Shown here: piece by piece, positions 55,993 through 64,000 of the stretch
Position numbering within the stretch: the stretch's first letter is position 1
Layout: the number at the start of each line of letters is the position of its first letter
From: an uncultured Eubacteriales bacterium
GTDB taxonomy: Bacteria > Bacillota > Clostridia > Oscillospirales > Oscillospiraceae
Direction: 5' to 3'
Length of the DNA stretch: 64,000 nt
Assembly (NCBI GenBank): GCA_900544765.1
Contig: UQWI01000005.1
Location: 62,001 to 126,000, forward strand
The notes under the pieces: generated by a model
Told to the model about the DNA's origin: nothing
The model's input: the letters and a program-made list of their open reading frames with translations, nothing else
The model's database searches: none
Position numbers and translations under genes: made by a program

Positions 55993-57989
55993 GAGTTTCC
56001 GAGCTTACCCCTCACATCACGCACGACCCCGCGCGTGAGCGCTTCCATTCCCCGCTCGGCGCCGTGCCGACCCTCTCCCCCCTGCGTCTGGCCTTCTCCG
56101 ACGGCCGCGCGGCGGTAAAGAGCGCAGAGCTCATCCTTTTCGGCGACGAGGGCTTCGAGCGCAGGTACGAAATGGCCCCCGAGGGCGGGGACTGGGCCGT
56201 CACAATTACGGCCCCCGAGGAGCCAGCCGCGCTCTGGTACTGCTTCCGGCTGACGCTCGCCGTCGGCGAGCTCTGGCTCTGCGCGGGCTACGCCGGGCGC
56301 TTCGGCCAGCTCATGAGCACTCGCGGCGACGGCTTCCGCCTGACGGTCTACGAGCGCGGCTTCACCACCCCCGCGTGGTTCCGCCGCAGCGTCATGTACC
56401 AGATTTTCCCTGACCGCTTCGCCCGCGACGGCAGCGACACCGCCAGGCGCGGCGTGGAGAAGCACATTGCAATGGGCCGCGTCGTCAAATACCACGAGGG
56501 CTGGGACGAAAGCGTGGACTGGCAGCCCAACAGCTCCGAGGGCTTTTACTTCCCGCTCGACTTCTTCGGCGGCACCTTCAAGGGCATAGAGGAGCGCCTC
56601 GACTACATAAAGAGCCTCGGCGTCGGCGTGATATACTTGAACCCCATCGTCGAGGCGCGCAGCAACCACCGCTACGACGCGGCGGACTACATGCAGCCCG
56701 ACCCCATCCTCGGCTCGCTCGAGGACTTTGAGCACCTGTGCGAGAGCGCCATGGCCAGGGGCATACGCATCATGCTCGACGGCGTCTTCTCCCACACCGG
56801 CGCGGACAGCATATACTTCAACCGCGACAACCACTACCGCAGCGACGGCGCATACAACGCCGGGCCGAAGAGCCCGTACTACTCCTGGTACGACTTCCGC
56901 AAGTGGCCGACTGACTACCGCTGCTGGTGGAACTTCCCGGACCTGCCCGAGGTCAACGAGCACGACCCCGGTTGGGAGAAGATGGTCATAACCGGCAGCG
57001 ACAGCGTCGTAAAGACCTGGCTGCGCCGAGGCGCCTCAGGCTGGAGACTCGACGTGGCCGACGAGCTGCCCGATGACACGCTTGAGAAGATACGCTCCTC
57101 CGTGAAGGCCGAGAACCCCGACGCCGTCGTGCTCGGCGAGGTCTGGGAGGACGCGATAGTCAAATACAGCTACGGCTCGCGCCGCAAGTACGCCCTGGGC
57201 AAAGCGCTCGACACCGTTATGAACTACCCCTTCAGGAGCGCGGTGCTCGATTTCCTGTGCTTCAGGAGCGACTCGCGCGCCCTGGCGGGCTTCCTAATCT
57301 CGCAGCGGCTGAACTACCCCGCGCCTATGTATTACTCGCTGATGAACCTCATATCCTCGCACGACGTGGAGAGGGCGCGTACCGCGCTCGCCACGAGGCT
57401 GGACGCGCGCAGCATGACGCGCGAGCAGCAGGCCGGGTTCATAGTCGGCGACGCGCAGGATGCGCGCGGCGCGGCGATGCACAAGCTGGCAGCCGCAATC
57501 CAGTTCTCTGTCCCCGGCGTGCCGAGCGTCTACTACGGCGATGAAACCGGCATGTCCGGCATGCTCGACCCCTTCAACCGCGCGCCCTTCACCACGGGCA
57601 AACGTCCGCTGGTCGAGTGGTATCAGGTCCTTGGCGAGGCCAGGAACGGCCATGACGCGCTGAGCGTTGGCTCGGCGGCCTTCTCCGCCCCGCACCCGGA
57701 CGTGCTCTGCGTGCTGCGCTGCGTCACCGCCGGGCTCGACGAGCTCGGCGGCAAGGCGGAAAACGGCGCATGTCTGGCTGTCATCAACCGCTCGTCCTAC
57801 GCTCAGGAGGTCGTCTGCGACCTCTGGCTCGACAACGCGGGCCTCACGGAACGCGAGCTGGAGGAGCTGCGCGGCATGGGCTTCACGAAGGCCGCATGCC
57901 TGCTCTGCGGCGAAGAGCTCCCGGTCGGCAACGGCCTGGTCAAGCTGAGCTTGGAGCCAGAGAGCGCCCACATCTACGTCCTGAGCTGA
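55989..57989 (+). CDS. GH13 glycosidase (neopullulanase/maltogenic amylase-like)
   Basis: A 666-aa enzyme. Order: N-terminal beta domain (about 1-130), then the GH13 barrel with SVMYQIFPDRFARDG, HRYDAADYMQPDP, MLDGVFSHTGADS, catalytic D in ASGWRLDVADELP, general acid E in AVVLGEVWED, and third acid in LISSHDVERAR, and a C-terminal domain. This matches the neopullulanase/cyclomaltodextrinase-like group. It has no signal peptide, so it is cytosolic and would degrade internal glycogen or imported maltodextrins. It overlaps the phosphorylase-like gene by 4 nt. Confidence 0.92.
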   Translation: MRVSELTPHITHDPARERFHSPLGAVPTLSPLRLAFSDGRAAVKSAELILFGDEGFERRYEMAPEGGDWAVTITAPEEPAALWYCFRLTLAVGELWLCAGYAGRFGQLMSTRGDGFRLTVYERGFTTPAWFRRSVMYQIFPDRFARDGSDTARRGVEKHIAMGRVVKYHEGWDESVDWQPNSSEGFYFPLDFFGGTFKGIEERLDYIKSLGVGVIYLNPIVEARSNHRYDAADYMQPDPILGSLEDFEHLCESAMARGIRIMLDGVFSHTGADSIYFNRDNHYRSDGAYNAGPKSPYYSWYDFRKWPTDYRCWWNFPDLPEVNEHDPGWEKMVITGSDSVVKTWLRRGASGWRLDVADELPDDTLEKIRSSVKAENPDAVVLGEVWEDAIVKYSYGSRRKYALGKALDTVMNYPFRSAVLDFLCFRSDSRALAGFLISQRLNYPAPMYYSLMNLISSHDVERARTALATRLDARSMTREQQAGFIVGDAQDARGAAMHKLAAAIQFSVPGVPSVYYGDETGMSGMLDPFNRAPFTTGKRPLVEWYQVLGEARNGHDALSVGSAAFSAPHPDVLCVLRCVTAGLDELGGKAENGACLAVINRSSYAQEVVCDLWLDNAGLTERELEELRGMGFTKAACLLCGEELPVGNGLVKLSLEPESAHIYVLS

Positions 57990-57998
57990 ACGCTTCTC

Positions 57999-58029
57999 AT
58001 TCCCCCGCCGCAGCGCGGGGGAATTTTAT
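57999..58029 (+). terminator. Terminator of the glycogen operon
   Basis: ATTCCCCCGC/GCGGGGGAAT stem with a CGCAGC loop, followed by TTTTATT. Confidence 0.88.
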
Positions 58030-58060
58030 TCACGCGGCCCGGCCGCAAGGAGATGATACT

Positions 58061-58756
58061 TTGCCTGCGGAGCGCACATATTCCGAGGTTTTGAAAAACG
58101 GCATACCCATCACGCTGCGCTTCCGCGCCGTGAAGCTCTTCCGCATAAGCGTGAAGCCCGACGGCTCCGTCGAGGCCGTCGCGCCGCGCCGTATGAGCAT
58201 AGGCCACGCGATGGCCCTGGCCAACGAGCGCGCGGATTGGGCCGCACAGCACCGCGAGGCCTTCCTGTCCCGCCCCAAACGCGAATTTTCCGACGGCGAA
58301 ACGGCTCTGCTCTGGGGCGAGAGCCGAGCCCTGCGCGTGCTGCCAGGTCCGGCGAACGCCGTCGTTGACGGCGGAGAGATAATCATAACCGCCCCCGAGG
58401 ACGCGGACGCGGCTTCCCGCCGCTCGGCGCTCCTGATGCTCTACCGGCGCGAGCTGGAGCGCGAGATACCGCCGCTCGTCGCAAAGTACGCCGACGCTCT
58501 GGGCGTCGCCGAGCCGGCCTGGTCGCTGCGCGACATGCGCACACGCTGGGGCAGCTGCACACCCGCGCGTGGCACCGTGAGATTTTCCCTGCTGCTGGCG
58601 GCAAAGCCGCGCGAGTGTCTCGAGTATGTCGTGGCGCACGAGCTCACTCACCTGCGTGTTCACGGCCACGGCGCGGATTTCCACGCGCTGCTGCGCAGCG
58701 TCTGCCCCGCAGAGCGCGAGGCCTCGGCCCTGCTCCGCGCACAGCCACCCATTTGA
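58061..58756 (+). CDS. YgjP-like zinc metallopeptidase (DUF45/SprT clan)
   Basis: A 231-aa protein. The C-terminal zinc site VAHELTHLRVHGHGADFHAL (H-E-x-x-H-x(4)-H-x-H) and the preceding RDMRTRWGSCTPARGTVRFS are the signature of the YgjP/DUF45 family. It starts with TTG at 58061 after AAGGAG. Family members are poorly characterised; a role in protein processing is assumed. It lies between two terminators. Confidence 0.88.
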   Translation: MPAERTYSEVLKNGIPITLRFRAVKLFRISVKPDGSVEAVAPRRMSIGHAMALANERADWAAQHREAFLSRPKREFSDGETALLWGESRALRVLPGPANAVVDGGEIIITAPEDADAASRRSALLMLYRRELEREIPPLVAKYADALGVAEPAWSLRDMRTRWGSCTPARGTVRFSLLLAAKPRECLEYVVAHELTHLRVHGHGADFHALLRSVCPAEREASALLRAQPPI

Positions 58757-58824
58757 CGGTCTGCGCAAACTCGTCCCGCGTACAGGACCCGCTTTGAAGG
58801 CTGCGGGATTTATCAGGTAAAATT

Positions 58825-58853
58825 AGACCGGCCCATTCGGGCCGGTCTTTTCC
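58825..58853. terminator. Terminator between YgjP-like gene and noc
   Basis: AGACCGGCCC/GGGCCGGTCT stem with ATTC loop and TTTTCC. Confidence 0.85.
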
Positions 58854-58881
58854 CGCATCGGGAGGCGGCGCGGTCTCGAAG

Positions 58882-59703
58882 CTAATTTGACGCGGGGCGC
58901 TTGGGGATGGAAATAGTCACGATAAGCTCGTCCTCGGTCTCCTCCTGCCTCATCCCGGCGGCTATGCCGCCCTTTTTCATCACGTCGAGGCTGTGGGACA
59001 CGGTATTCAAAAAGACTCTGACGTCCTTGAGTATAAACGACCGCTTGCGCGCGCTCTTGGGCTTTTCCGGAGCCGGGGCCAGGAGGGAATCTATGTAGCG
59101 GTCTGTCTGGGCCACGTTCAGACCCTCGGCCAGGATGTGCTCGAGCGCGGCGCGCCTCGCCGCGTCATCGGGCAGGCGGAGCAGGGCCCGCCCGTGGCGC
59201 TCGGTCAGGCCGTGTTCGCGCAGGCTGTCCAGCACGTCGCCCGGGAGGCGGAGCAGCCGGAGCTTGTTCGCCACGGCGGACTGGCTCCGGCCCAGCCTGC
59301 GCGCGCACTCCTCCTGGCTCAGCCCGTACAGGCGCATCAGGTTTTCGATACCCCGGGCCTCTTCAAGGAAGTCCAGATCCTGGCGCTGCAAATTCTCAAC
59401 CAGCGCGAGCAGGCCGGACTCCTCCATATCCACGTCGAGGATGATGCAGGGCACCTTCTTGAGCCCGGCCATGCGCGCCGCGCGCAGCCTCCTTTCTCCC
59501 GACACCAGCTCGTAGCGCCCGTAATGCAGGCGCACGGTCAGCGGCGAGATGACCCCGTATTCGGCTATGCTCTGAGAGAGCTCAGCTAACCGCTCGTCGT
59601 CAAAGAGCTTGCGCGGCTGGTTGGGGTTGGCGTCGATGTCGCCGACGGGCAGCTGTACTATGCCCGCCCGGCCCAGGCGGGGCCTTGACAGTAAGGATTG
59701 CAC
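58882..59703 (-). CDS. noc: ParB/Noc-family DNA-binding protein
   Basis: A 273-aa protein. Seen: ParB nuclease-like N-domain DIDANPNQPRKLFDDERLAE and YELVSGERRLRAARMAGLKK (CTP-binding GERR), VENLQRQDLDFLEEA, and the HTH LSQEECARRLGRSQSAVANKLRLLRL, then a C-terminal lysine-rich dimer part. The Noc subfamily (nucleoid occlusion) is likely because of the single-copy, non-parA context here, but ParB cannot be excluded. GTG at 59703 is preferred: GGGAGGA lies 7 nt before it, whereas the ATG at 59709 directly abuts it. Confidence 0.85.
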   Translation of the reverse strand: MQSLLSRPRLGRAGIVQLPVGDIDANPNQPRKLFDDERLAELSQSIAEYGVISPLTVRLHYGRYELVSGERRLRAARMAGLKKVPCIILDVDMEESGLLALVENLQRQDLDFLEEARGIENLMRLYGLSQEECARRLGRSQSAVANKLRLLRLPGDVLDSLREHGLTERHGRALLRLPDDAARRAALEHILAEGLNVAQTDRYIDSLLAPAPEKPKSARKRSFILKDVRVFLNTVSHSLDVMKKGGIAAGMRQEETEDELIVTISIPKRPASN

Positions 59704-59822
59704 GCCCATTCCTCCCTTTTAGCTTCGTTCCTCTGAATTATACCTCCGTTCCGGCACAAAATCGCTCGAAAGCCGGGACTTGACCGCCGCGCTGCGCACT
59801 CCGCCGAGGCAAAAACGGCAAT

Positions 59823-59862
59823 GAGAAAGCCAACCCTTTTGGGTTGGCTTTCTCAATTTTAA
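59823..59862. terminator. Strong hairpin between nadE and noc
   Basis: Perfect 14-bp stem GAGAAAGCCAACCC/GGGTTGGCTTTCTC with a TTTT loop; TTTT follows on the plus side and TTTTT on the minus side after 7 nt. It terminates the nadE transcript. Confidence 0.85.
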
Positions 59863-59867
59863 TTAGC

Positions 59868-61760
59868 TTATAGCTTGTCGACCTCGCCCAGCCAGAGCGC
59901 GTTGCATGCGTCGGAGGGCATCTTGTGGCCGTCGCGCGGAGAGAGCGTGAAGCCCATGACGGCGGGGCCGTCGGCGCTGGCGGAGCGCTTGAACTGCTGC
60001 ACGAAGAAGCGGCGGCAGTAGCTGCGCAGCCAGAATATGAGGGTCTCGCGGTCGAATTCGCCCTTGAAGGCGAACTCGGCGAGGCGGAGCACCTTGGCAG
60101 GGCTACCGCCGCGCATGACCATATGGTAGAGGAAGAAGTCCTGGAGTATATACGGACCGACGGAGTCCTCGCTCTTCTGCAGGAGCTCGCCCTCGTCGCC
60201 GATGGGCAGGAGCTCGGGAGTGACGGGGGTGTCCCATATGTCGCGCAGGGCGGCGGCGAGCACCTCGTCCTCAGTGGTCTCGGAGATATACTTCACCACG
60301 GCGCGGACCATGGTCTTGGTGAGGCCCGCGTTGATGTCGTAGTTGGAAATCTGGTCGCCGTTGTAGGTGCACCAGCCGTCTGCCTGCTCGCTGAGGTCCT
60401 TGGTGCCGACGTCGAGGCCATTCACCTTGTTGGCGATGTCGAGCAGCACCATAGTGCGCTCGCGGGCCTGCGCGTTCTCAAAGACGACGCTGTGGTCGTT
60501 GAAGTCGTGGCCGATGGTCTCGAAGTGCTTCTTGACGCTCTCGCCGATGGGTATCACGCGCAGCTCGGCGCCGAGCTGCTCCGCTATGGTGATGGCGTTG
60601 TTCTTGGTGCGGTCGGTGGTGCCGAAGCAGGGCATCGTCACGGCGACGATGTTCTTGCGGGGCAGGCCGCAGATGTCCATGGCCTTGGCGCAGGCAAGCA
60701 TGACCAGCGTAGAGTCTACGCCGCCGGAGACGCCGATGACGGGACGCCAGCAGTTGGTGTACTCCATGCGTTTGATGAGGCCGGTGGCCTGGATGGTCAG
60801 GCAGCGCTCGGCGAACTCCGCGATGTGGCCGTCGGGTACGAAGGGCTCGCGCTTTATGCGGCGGGTGAGGCGCGTTTCGGCGAGTTTGAGGTCCCAGCCG
60901 TAGCGGGATATGGGCATGCGCGCCATACCGGCGTAGGTCTGCTCACGCATGCGCGCGCCGCAGAGGTTGAAGATGTCCAGCTCGCTCACGGCCATACCGG
61001 AGCCGTTCTCGCTCACAGAAAGGGTCTCGCCGTCGTCGGTGACGAGGCACAGGCCGTAATAGCTCTTGTCGGTCGTGCTCTCTCCGCTGGAGGGCGCGGC
61101 GCTGACACAGCCGTAGTGCAGGCGCCTGGTGTCGACCTCGAGGGCGGTCATGGTGTCGTGGCGGGACATGGCGCTCATCGGCTCGTCGGAAAGCTCGGCA
61201 ATCACGGTAGCTCCGGCGGCGCAGAGGGACGCCGTGGGCGGCACGGCCAGCTTGCGGTCGGCGGCAAACTGCACGCCCACGGCGAGGCTGTCGATAACGT
61301 CGTAGGCGCAGTAGATAACCTCGCTCTGCAGGTGGCAGTAATCCGTTTCGTCGATATCGACTTCCATGACCTCACCCGGGTCCGGCGCGGAGAACACGGT
61401 GCCGCGCACATTGCGGCGCGCCGTGAAGCCGAGTATCTCACCGTCGCACACGACGGCGGCGGCGCTGTACAAGGACCCGCGCACGGCCAGCGGCAGGCCG
61501 ACGACGACGAGCATGTCGCTGCCCTGTGTGGAGACGGCTATCCGCCTGAGGCCGTCCATGGCGGCGCCGGTGAGGTGCCGCTGGAAATAGAGGTGCCCGC
61601 AGGTCGCGCCCGTAAGCACGAGCTCGGGGAACACCAGCAGCTTTACTCCGGCCTCCTTCGCCTCTCCGATGCAGTCAATGATCTTGTCCGTGTTGTACGC
61701 GGGGTCGGCCACCCTGATTTCGGGCGCCGCCGCGGCAACTTTCAAAAATCCATCTTTCAT
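59868..61760 (-). CDS. nadE: NAD synthetase with N-terminal nitrilase-like domain (glutaminase triad not conserved)
   Basis: A 630-aa two-domain protein. Nitrilase domain (about 5-260) and ATP-pyrophosphatase synthetase domain (about 310-620) with PVIGVSGGVDSTLVMLACAK, CFGTTDRTKNNA, GTKDLSEQADGWCTYNGDQISNYDINAGL. Normal glutamine-dependent NadE has a Glu-Lys-Cys triad. Here the glutamate is kept (E46, PELVLTG), but lysine is replaced by arginine (R115) and the catalytic cysteine of ICEDLW is alanine (A166 in VGVQFAADRK). It may use free ammonia only. The last step of NAD synthesis is otherwise intact. ATG at 61760. Confidence 0.9.
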   Translation of the reverse strand: MKDGFLKVAAAAPEIRVADPAYNTDKIIDCIGEAKEAGVKLLVFPELVLTGATCGHLYFQRHLTGAAMDGLRRIAVSTQGSDMLVVVGLPLAVRGSLYSAAAVVCDGEILGFTARRNVRGTVFSAPDPGEVMEVDIDETDYCHLQSEVIYCAYDVIDSLAVGVQFAADRKLAVPPTASLCAAGATVIAELSDEPMSAMSRHDTMTALEVDTRRLHYGCVSAAPSSGESTTDKSYYGLCLVTDDGETLSVSENGSGMAVSELDIFNLCGARMREQTYAGMARMPISRYGWDLKLAETRLTRRIKREPFVPDGHIAEFAERCLTIQATGLIKRMEYTNCWRPVIGVSGGVDSTLVMLACAKAMDICGLPRKNIVAVTMPCFGTTDRTKNNAITIAEQLGAELRVIPIGESVKKHFETIGHDFNDHSVVFENAQARERTMVLLDIANKVNGLDVGTKDLSEQADGWCTYNGDQISNYDINAGLTKTMVRAVVKYISETTEDEVLAAALRDIWDTPVTPELLPIGDEGELLQKSEDSVGPYILQDFFLYHMVMRGGSPAKVLRLAEFAFKGEFDRETLIFWLRSYCRRFFVQQFKRSASADGPAVMGFTLSPRDGHKMPSDACNALWLGEVDKL

Positions 61761-61883
61761 TTTTTATACATCACCCTGAAACAATAAAAATCTATTTTGC
61801 CACTCCAATTCATCGCGGCGGGGCTTTGCCTCGGCTCGATACCATATCTCGCGCCGTGGCGGCGCGGCCGCCTCGCTGTTGGC

Positions 61884-62037
61884 CTCCGTCGAGACTGTAG
61901 TATCGACGGAAAAGGAGGGGCGGCGAAGTGACTGAGCTTTCCCGCACGCAGGAAAGCGAGGAATACGCAGTCCGCGACGACGCGCGGGGGGTATCGCGGC
62001 ATTTATGCCGCGTATCTAGGGTGGACGGAGTCCCACC
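61884..62037. ncRNA. Structured intergenic region between nadE and glyS (possible non-coding RNA)
   Basis: The 288-nt gap has no credible gene but several perfect hairpins in series: TCCGTCGA/TCGACGGA (61884-61909), GCTTTCC/GGAAAGC (61936-61957), CGCGGCAT-TT-ATGCCGCG (61995-62012) and GGTGG/CCACC (62020-62037). No known RNA family was recognised. It could be a small RNA on either strand or the 5' part of the nadE message. Confidence 0.4.
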
Positions 62038-62048
62038 TGGACTTACCC

Positions 62049-63473
62049 TTAGTATGTGAGCCGCTCGCTCAGATAGCCCACCAGCTCGCTCATGGGAATG
62101 CGCACCTGCTGCATGCTGTCGCGCTCGCGGACCGTGACGCAGTGGTCGGCCTCGGTCTTGTCGTCGCCGACAGTGTTGAAGTCGAGGGTGACGCAGAAGG
62201 GCGTGCCAATCTCATCCTGGCGGCGGTAGCGCTTGCCGATGGAGCCGGTGTCGTCATACTCGCACATGAAGTGCTTGGCGAGCTCGGCGTAGAGCTCGCG
62301 GGCCGGGCCGGAGAGCACTTCCTTCTTGGAGAGCGGCAGCACGGCGACCTTGACGGGCGCGAGCGCCGGGTGCAGGTGCAGTACGACGCGGGTGTCCTTC
62401 TTCGCCTCGTCCACGACCTCTTCGTCGTAGGCGTCGACAAGGAAGGCGAGGGTCACGCGGTCGGCGCCGAGGGAGGGCTCGACGACGTAGGGGACGTAGT
62501 GCTCGTTCTTCTCCTGGTCGAAGTAGGTGAGGTCCTGGCCGGAGTGCTCCTGGTGCTGGGTGAGGTCGTAATCCGTGCGGTCGGCGACTCCCCAGAGCTC
62601 GCCCCAACCGAAGGGGAAGAGGTACTCGAAGTCCGTGGTCGCCTTGGAGTAGAACGCGAGCTCCGCAGGGTCGTGATCGCGCAGGCGGAGGTTTTCCTCG
62701 TCCATGCCGAGGTTCACAAGCCAGTCGCGGCAGTAGTTGCGCCAGTAGCTGAACCACTCGAGGTCGGTGCCCGGCTCACAGAAGAACTCGAGCTCCATCT
62801 GCTCGAACTCACGGGTGCGGAAGGTGAAGTTGCCCGGGGTTATCTCGTTGCGGAAGCTCTTGCCTATCTGGCAGACGCCGAAGGGAATCTTGCGGCGGGT
62901 AGTGCGCTGTATATTCTTGAAGTTGACAAATATGCCCTGGGCCGTCTCGGGGCGCAGATAAACCTCGTTCGCAGTGTCCTCGGTGACGCCCTGGTGGGTC
63001 TTGAACATCAGGTTGAACTTGCGGATGTCGGTGAAATCGCTCTTGCCGCAGACGGGGCAGGGTATGCCGTGCTCGCGGATGAAGGCCACCATCTCCTCAT
63101 TGGTCATGGCCTCGGCGGAAACGCCCTCCATCGGGTTCTCGGCGAGCCAGTCCTCGATGAGCTTGTCCGCGCGGTGACGGCTCTTGCAGGCCTTGCAGTC
63201 GATGAGCGGGTCGTTGAAGGTCGTGACGTGGCCGGAAGCCACCCAGACCTCGGGGTTCATAAGTATGGCGGAGTCGAGGCCGACGTTGTACGGGCTCTCC
63301 TGTACAAATTTCTTCCACCACATCTTCTTCACGTTGTTCTTGAGCTCCACGCCGAGAGGGCCGTAGTCCCAGCTGTTGGCAAGACCGCCGTAGATCTCGC
63401 TCCCCGCGTAGATGAAGCCCCTGTTTTTGCACAGGGCGACCAGCTTTTCCATCGTCTTTTCGCTGTTTTTCAT
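62049..63473 (-). CDS. glyS: Glycyl-tRNA synthetase, alpha2 type
   Basis: A 474-aa class II synthetase of the homodimeric (eukaryote/Bacillus-like GlyQS) form. Seen: motif 1-like start [20 protein letters not shown] and [12 protein letters not shown], zinc-like cysteines C-x-x-C (PCPVCGK), motif 2 [20 protein letters not shown], and motif 3 at [16 protein letters not shown]-terminal anticodon-binding domain after that. ATG at 63473 is used because GGAGAAAG lies 6-7 nt upstream; the longer frame to 63539 has no site. Confidence 0.94.
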   Translation of the reverse strand: MKNSEKTMEKLVALCKNRGFIYAGSEIYGGLANSWDYGPLGVELKNNVKKMWWKKFVQESPYNVGLDSAILMNPEVWVASGHVTTFNDPLIDCKACKSRHRADKLIEDWLAENPMEGVSAEAMTNEEMVAFIREHGIPCPVCGKSDFTDIRKFNLMFKTHQGVTEDTANEVYLRPETAQGIFVNFKNIQRTTRRKIPFGVCQIGKSFRNEITPGNFTFRTREFEQMELEFFCEPGTDLEWFSYWRNYCRDWLVNLGMDEENLRLRDHDPAELAFYSKATTDFEYLFPFGWGELWGVADRTDYDLTQHQEHSGQDLTYFDQEKNEHYVPYVVEPSLGADRVTLAFLVDAYDEEVVDEAKKDTRVVLHLHPALAPVKVAVLPLSKKEVLSGPARELYAELAKHFMCEYDDTGSIGKRYRRQDEIGTPFCVTLDFNTVGDDKTEADHCVTVRERDSMQQVRIPMSELVGYLSERLTY

Positions 63474-63523
63474 GGCTTTCTCCTTTTTCCCGCAGATGGC
63501 TTCTGCGGAGGTATAGTATGGCT

Positions 63524-63552
63524 TTGCATATCGCGGCATGTTGTGCTATAAT
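63524..63552 (+). promoter_or_regulatory. Sigma-A promoter of the M29 aminopeptidase
   Basis: TTGCAT (63524-63529), 17 nt, TATAAT (63547-63552). It gives an approximately 124-nt leader that holds a CGCAATG/CATTGCG hairpin (about 63578-63597). Confidence 0.7.
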
Positions 63553-63682
63553 GCGCGATAAGCACCCTTGGGCGCGCAATGTGCCGCATTGCGGCGCATC
63601 CCGTCCAACAATTGATAATGTTAACACAAAAGACACATTATATCAATAAAAGTTAAACATTAAATTTGCACGGAGGAGTACA

Positions 63683-64000
63683 ATGGATACAGAACATTTG
63701 CGGCGCTACGCTCGTCTAATAGCCGTAATTGGCGGCGGAATAGTTCCCGGCCAGAGCGTGGTGCTGCGCGCCGGCCTGGACCAGCCCGAATTTGCGCTCA
63801 TGCTCGCGGAGGAGTGCTACCGCGCGGGCGCCTCGGAGGTCGAGGTCGAATGGGAATACCAGCCGCTTGCGAAGCTGGACAATAAGTACCAGAGCGTGGA
63901 GACACTGGGCACCGTCAAGCCCTGGCAGGAGCTCCGGCTCAAATACCGCTCCGAGACGCTGCCCGTCATGCTGTATCTCGAGAGCTCGGACCCCGACGGC
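63683..64000 (+). CDS. M29-family aminopeptidase, N-terminal part (3' end outside window)
   Basis: The first 106 codons of a thermophilic aminopeptidase T/AmpS-type protein. Seen: MDTEHLRRYARLIAVIGGGI, VPGQSVVLRAGLDQPEFALM and GASEVEVEWEYQPLA, which match the start of family M29 (N-terminal domain). The metal site would lie downstream. ATG follows CGGAGGAG. Partial, but family assignment is good. Confidence 0.85.
   Translation, partial: MDTEHLRRYARLIAVIGGGIVPGQSVVLRAGLDQPEFALMLAEECYRAGASEVEVEWEYQPLAKLDNKYQSVETLGTVKPWQELRLKYRSETLPVMLYLESSDPDG

Noticed and set aside
59703..59709. ATG 59709 as the noc start
   Set aside because: The ribosome-binding site abuts it with 0-1 nt; GTG at 59703 has normal spacing. 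The choice is not certain.
62018..62040. Possible T-box (AGGGTGG) near glyS
   Set aside because: The following bases are ACGG, not the ACCGCG needed for a T-box, and the orientation (plus) points away from glyS and toward no nearby tRNA-synthetase gene.

Overview
The window looks like a GC-rich, endospore-forming member of the Firmicutes, most likely a gut-type Clostridia (Oscillospiraceae-like). The evidence is a dipicolinate synthase pair (dpaA-dpaB), the Gram-positive block hprK-murB-rapZ-yvcK-whiA-dnaE, zinc-type L28, ClpC, an SLH-anchored surface protein and strong Shine-Dalgarno sites with many textbook TTGACA/TATAAT promoters. No rRNA, tRNA or CRISPR array was recognised. The genus is inference.

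Layout: 1-7.2 kb carries the end of an AraC regulator, thyA-folA, dpaA-dpaB, a GNAT acetyltransferase and a cation P-type ATPase preceded by a complete yybP-ykoY (manganese) riboswitch. A 29-bp triple repeat (7.2 kb) precedes the six-gene hprK-to-dnaE operon (7.3-15.5 kb), which is divergent from rpmB. Then come an M16 peptidase, two tandem CNNM/CorC-type membrane proteins, a polysaccharide deacetylase, a ClpC-like ATPase lacking its middle domain, a MATE exporter and a large SLH surface protein of mosaic composition (15.6-27.7 kb).

27.8-36.6 kb is accessory. It holds a TetR regulator, an MFS exporter and its TetR repressor with matching operators at both promoters, a GntR-controlled operon of membrane proteins plus an ABC exporter, and a WYL-domain remnant cut by a decayed IS30 element.

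36.6-50.0 kb is transport and sugar metabolism. A mutarotase-like gene and a TSUP permease are followed by an eight-gene minus-strand operon. It runs from a two-component system through nagB, nagA, an aldolase, a divergent triosephosphate isomerase, a LarA-like nickel racemase and PPi-phosphofructokinase, and could take amino sugars to triose phosphates. A NitT/TauT-type ABC importer lies upstream.

50-64 kb has lysA, a glycogen operon (glgB, glgA, a phosphorylase-derived protein without catalytic domain, a GH13 enzyme), a YgjP-like peptidase, a Noc/ParB protein, an NAD synthetase whose glutaminase domain appears dead, glyS, and the start of an M29 aminopeptidase. The best candidates for something undescribed are the phosphorylase-like protein, the LarA-containing amino-sugar operon, the paralogous sensor-like proteins of the GntR operon, and the M-domain-less ClpC.
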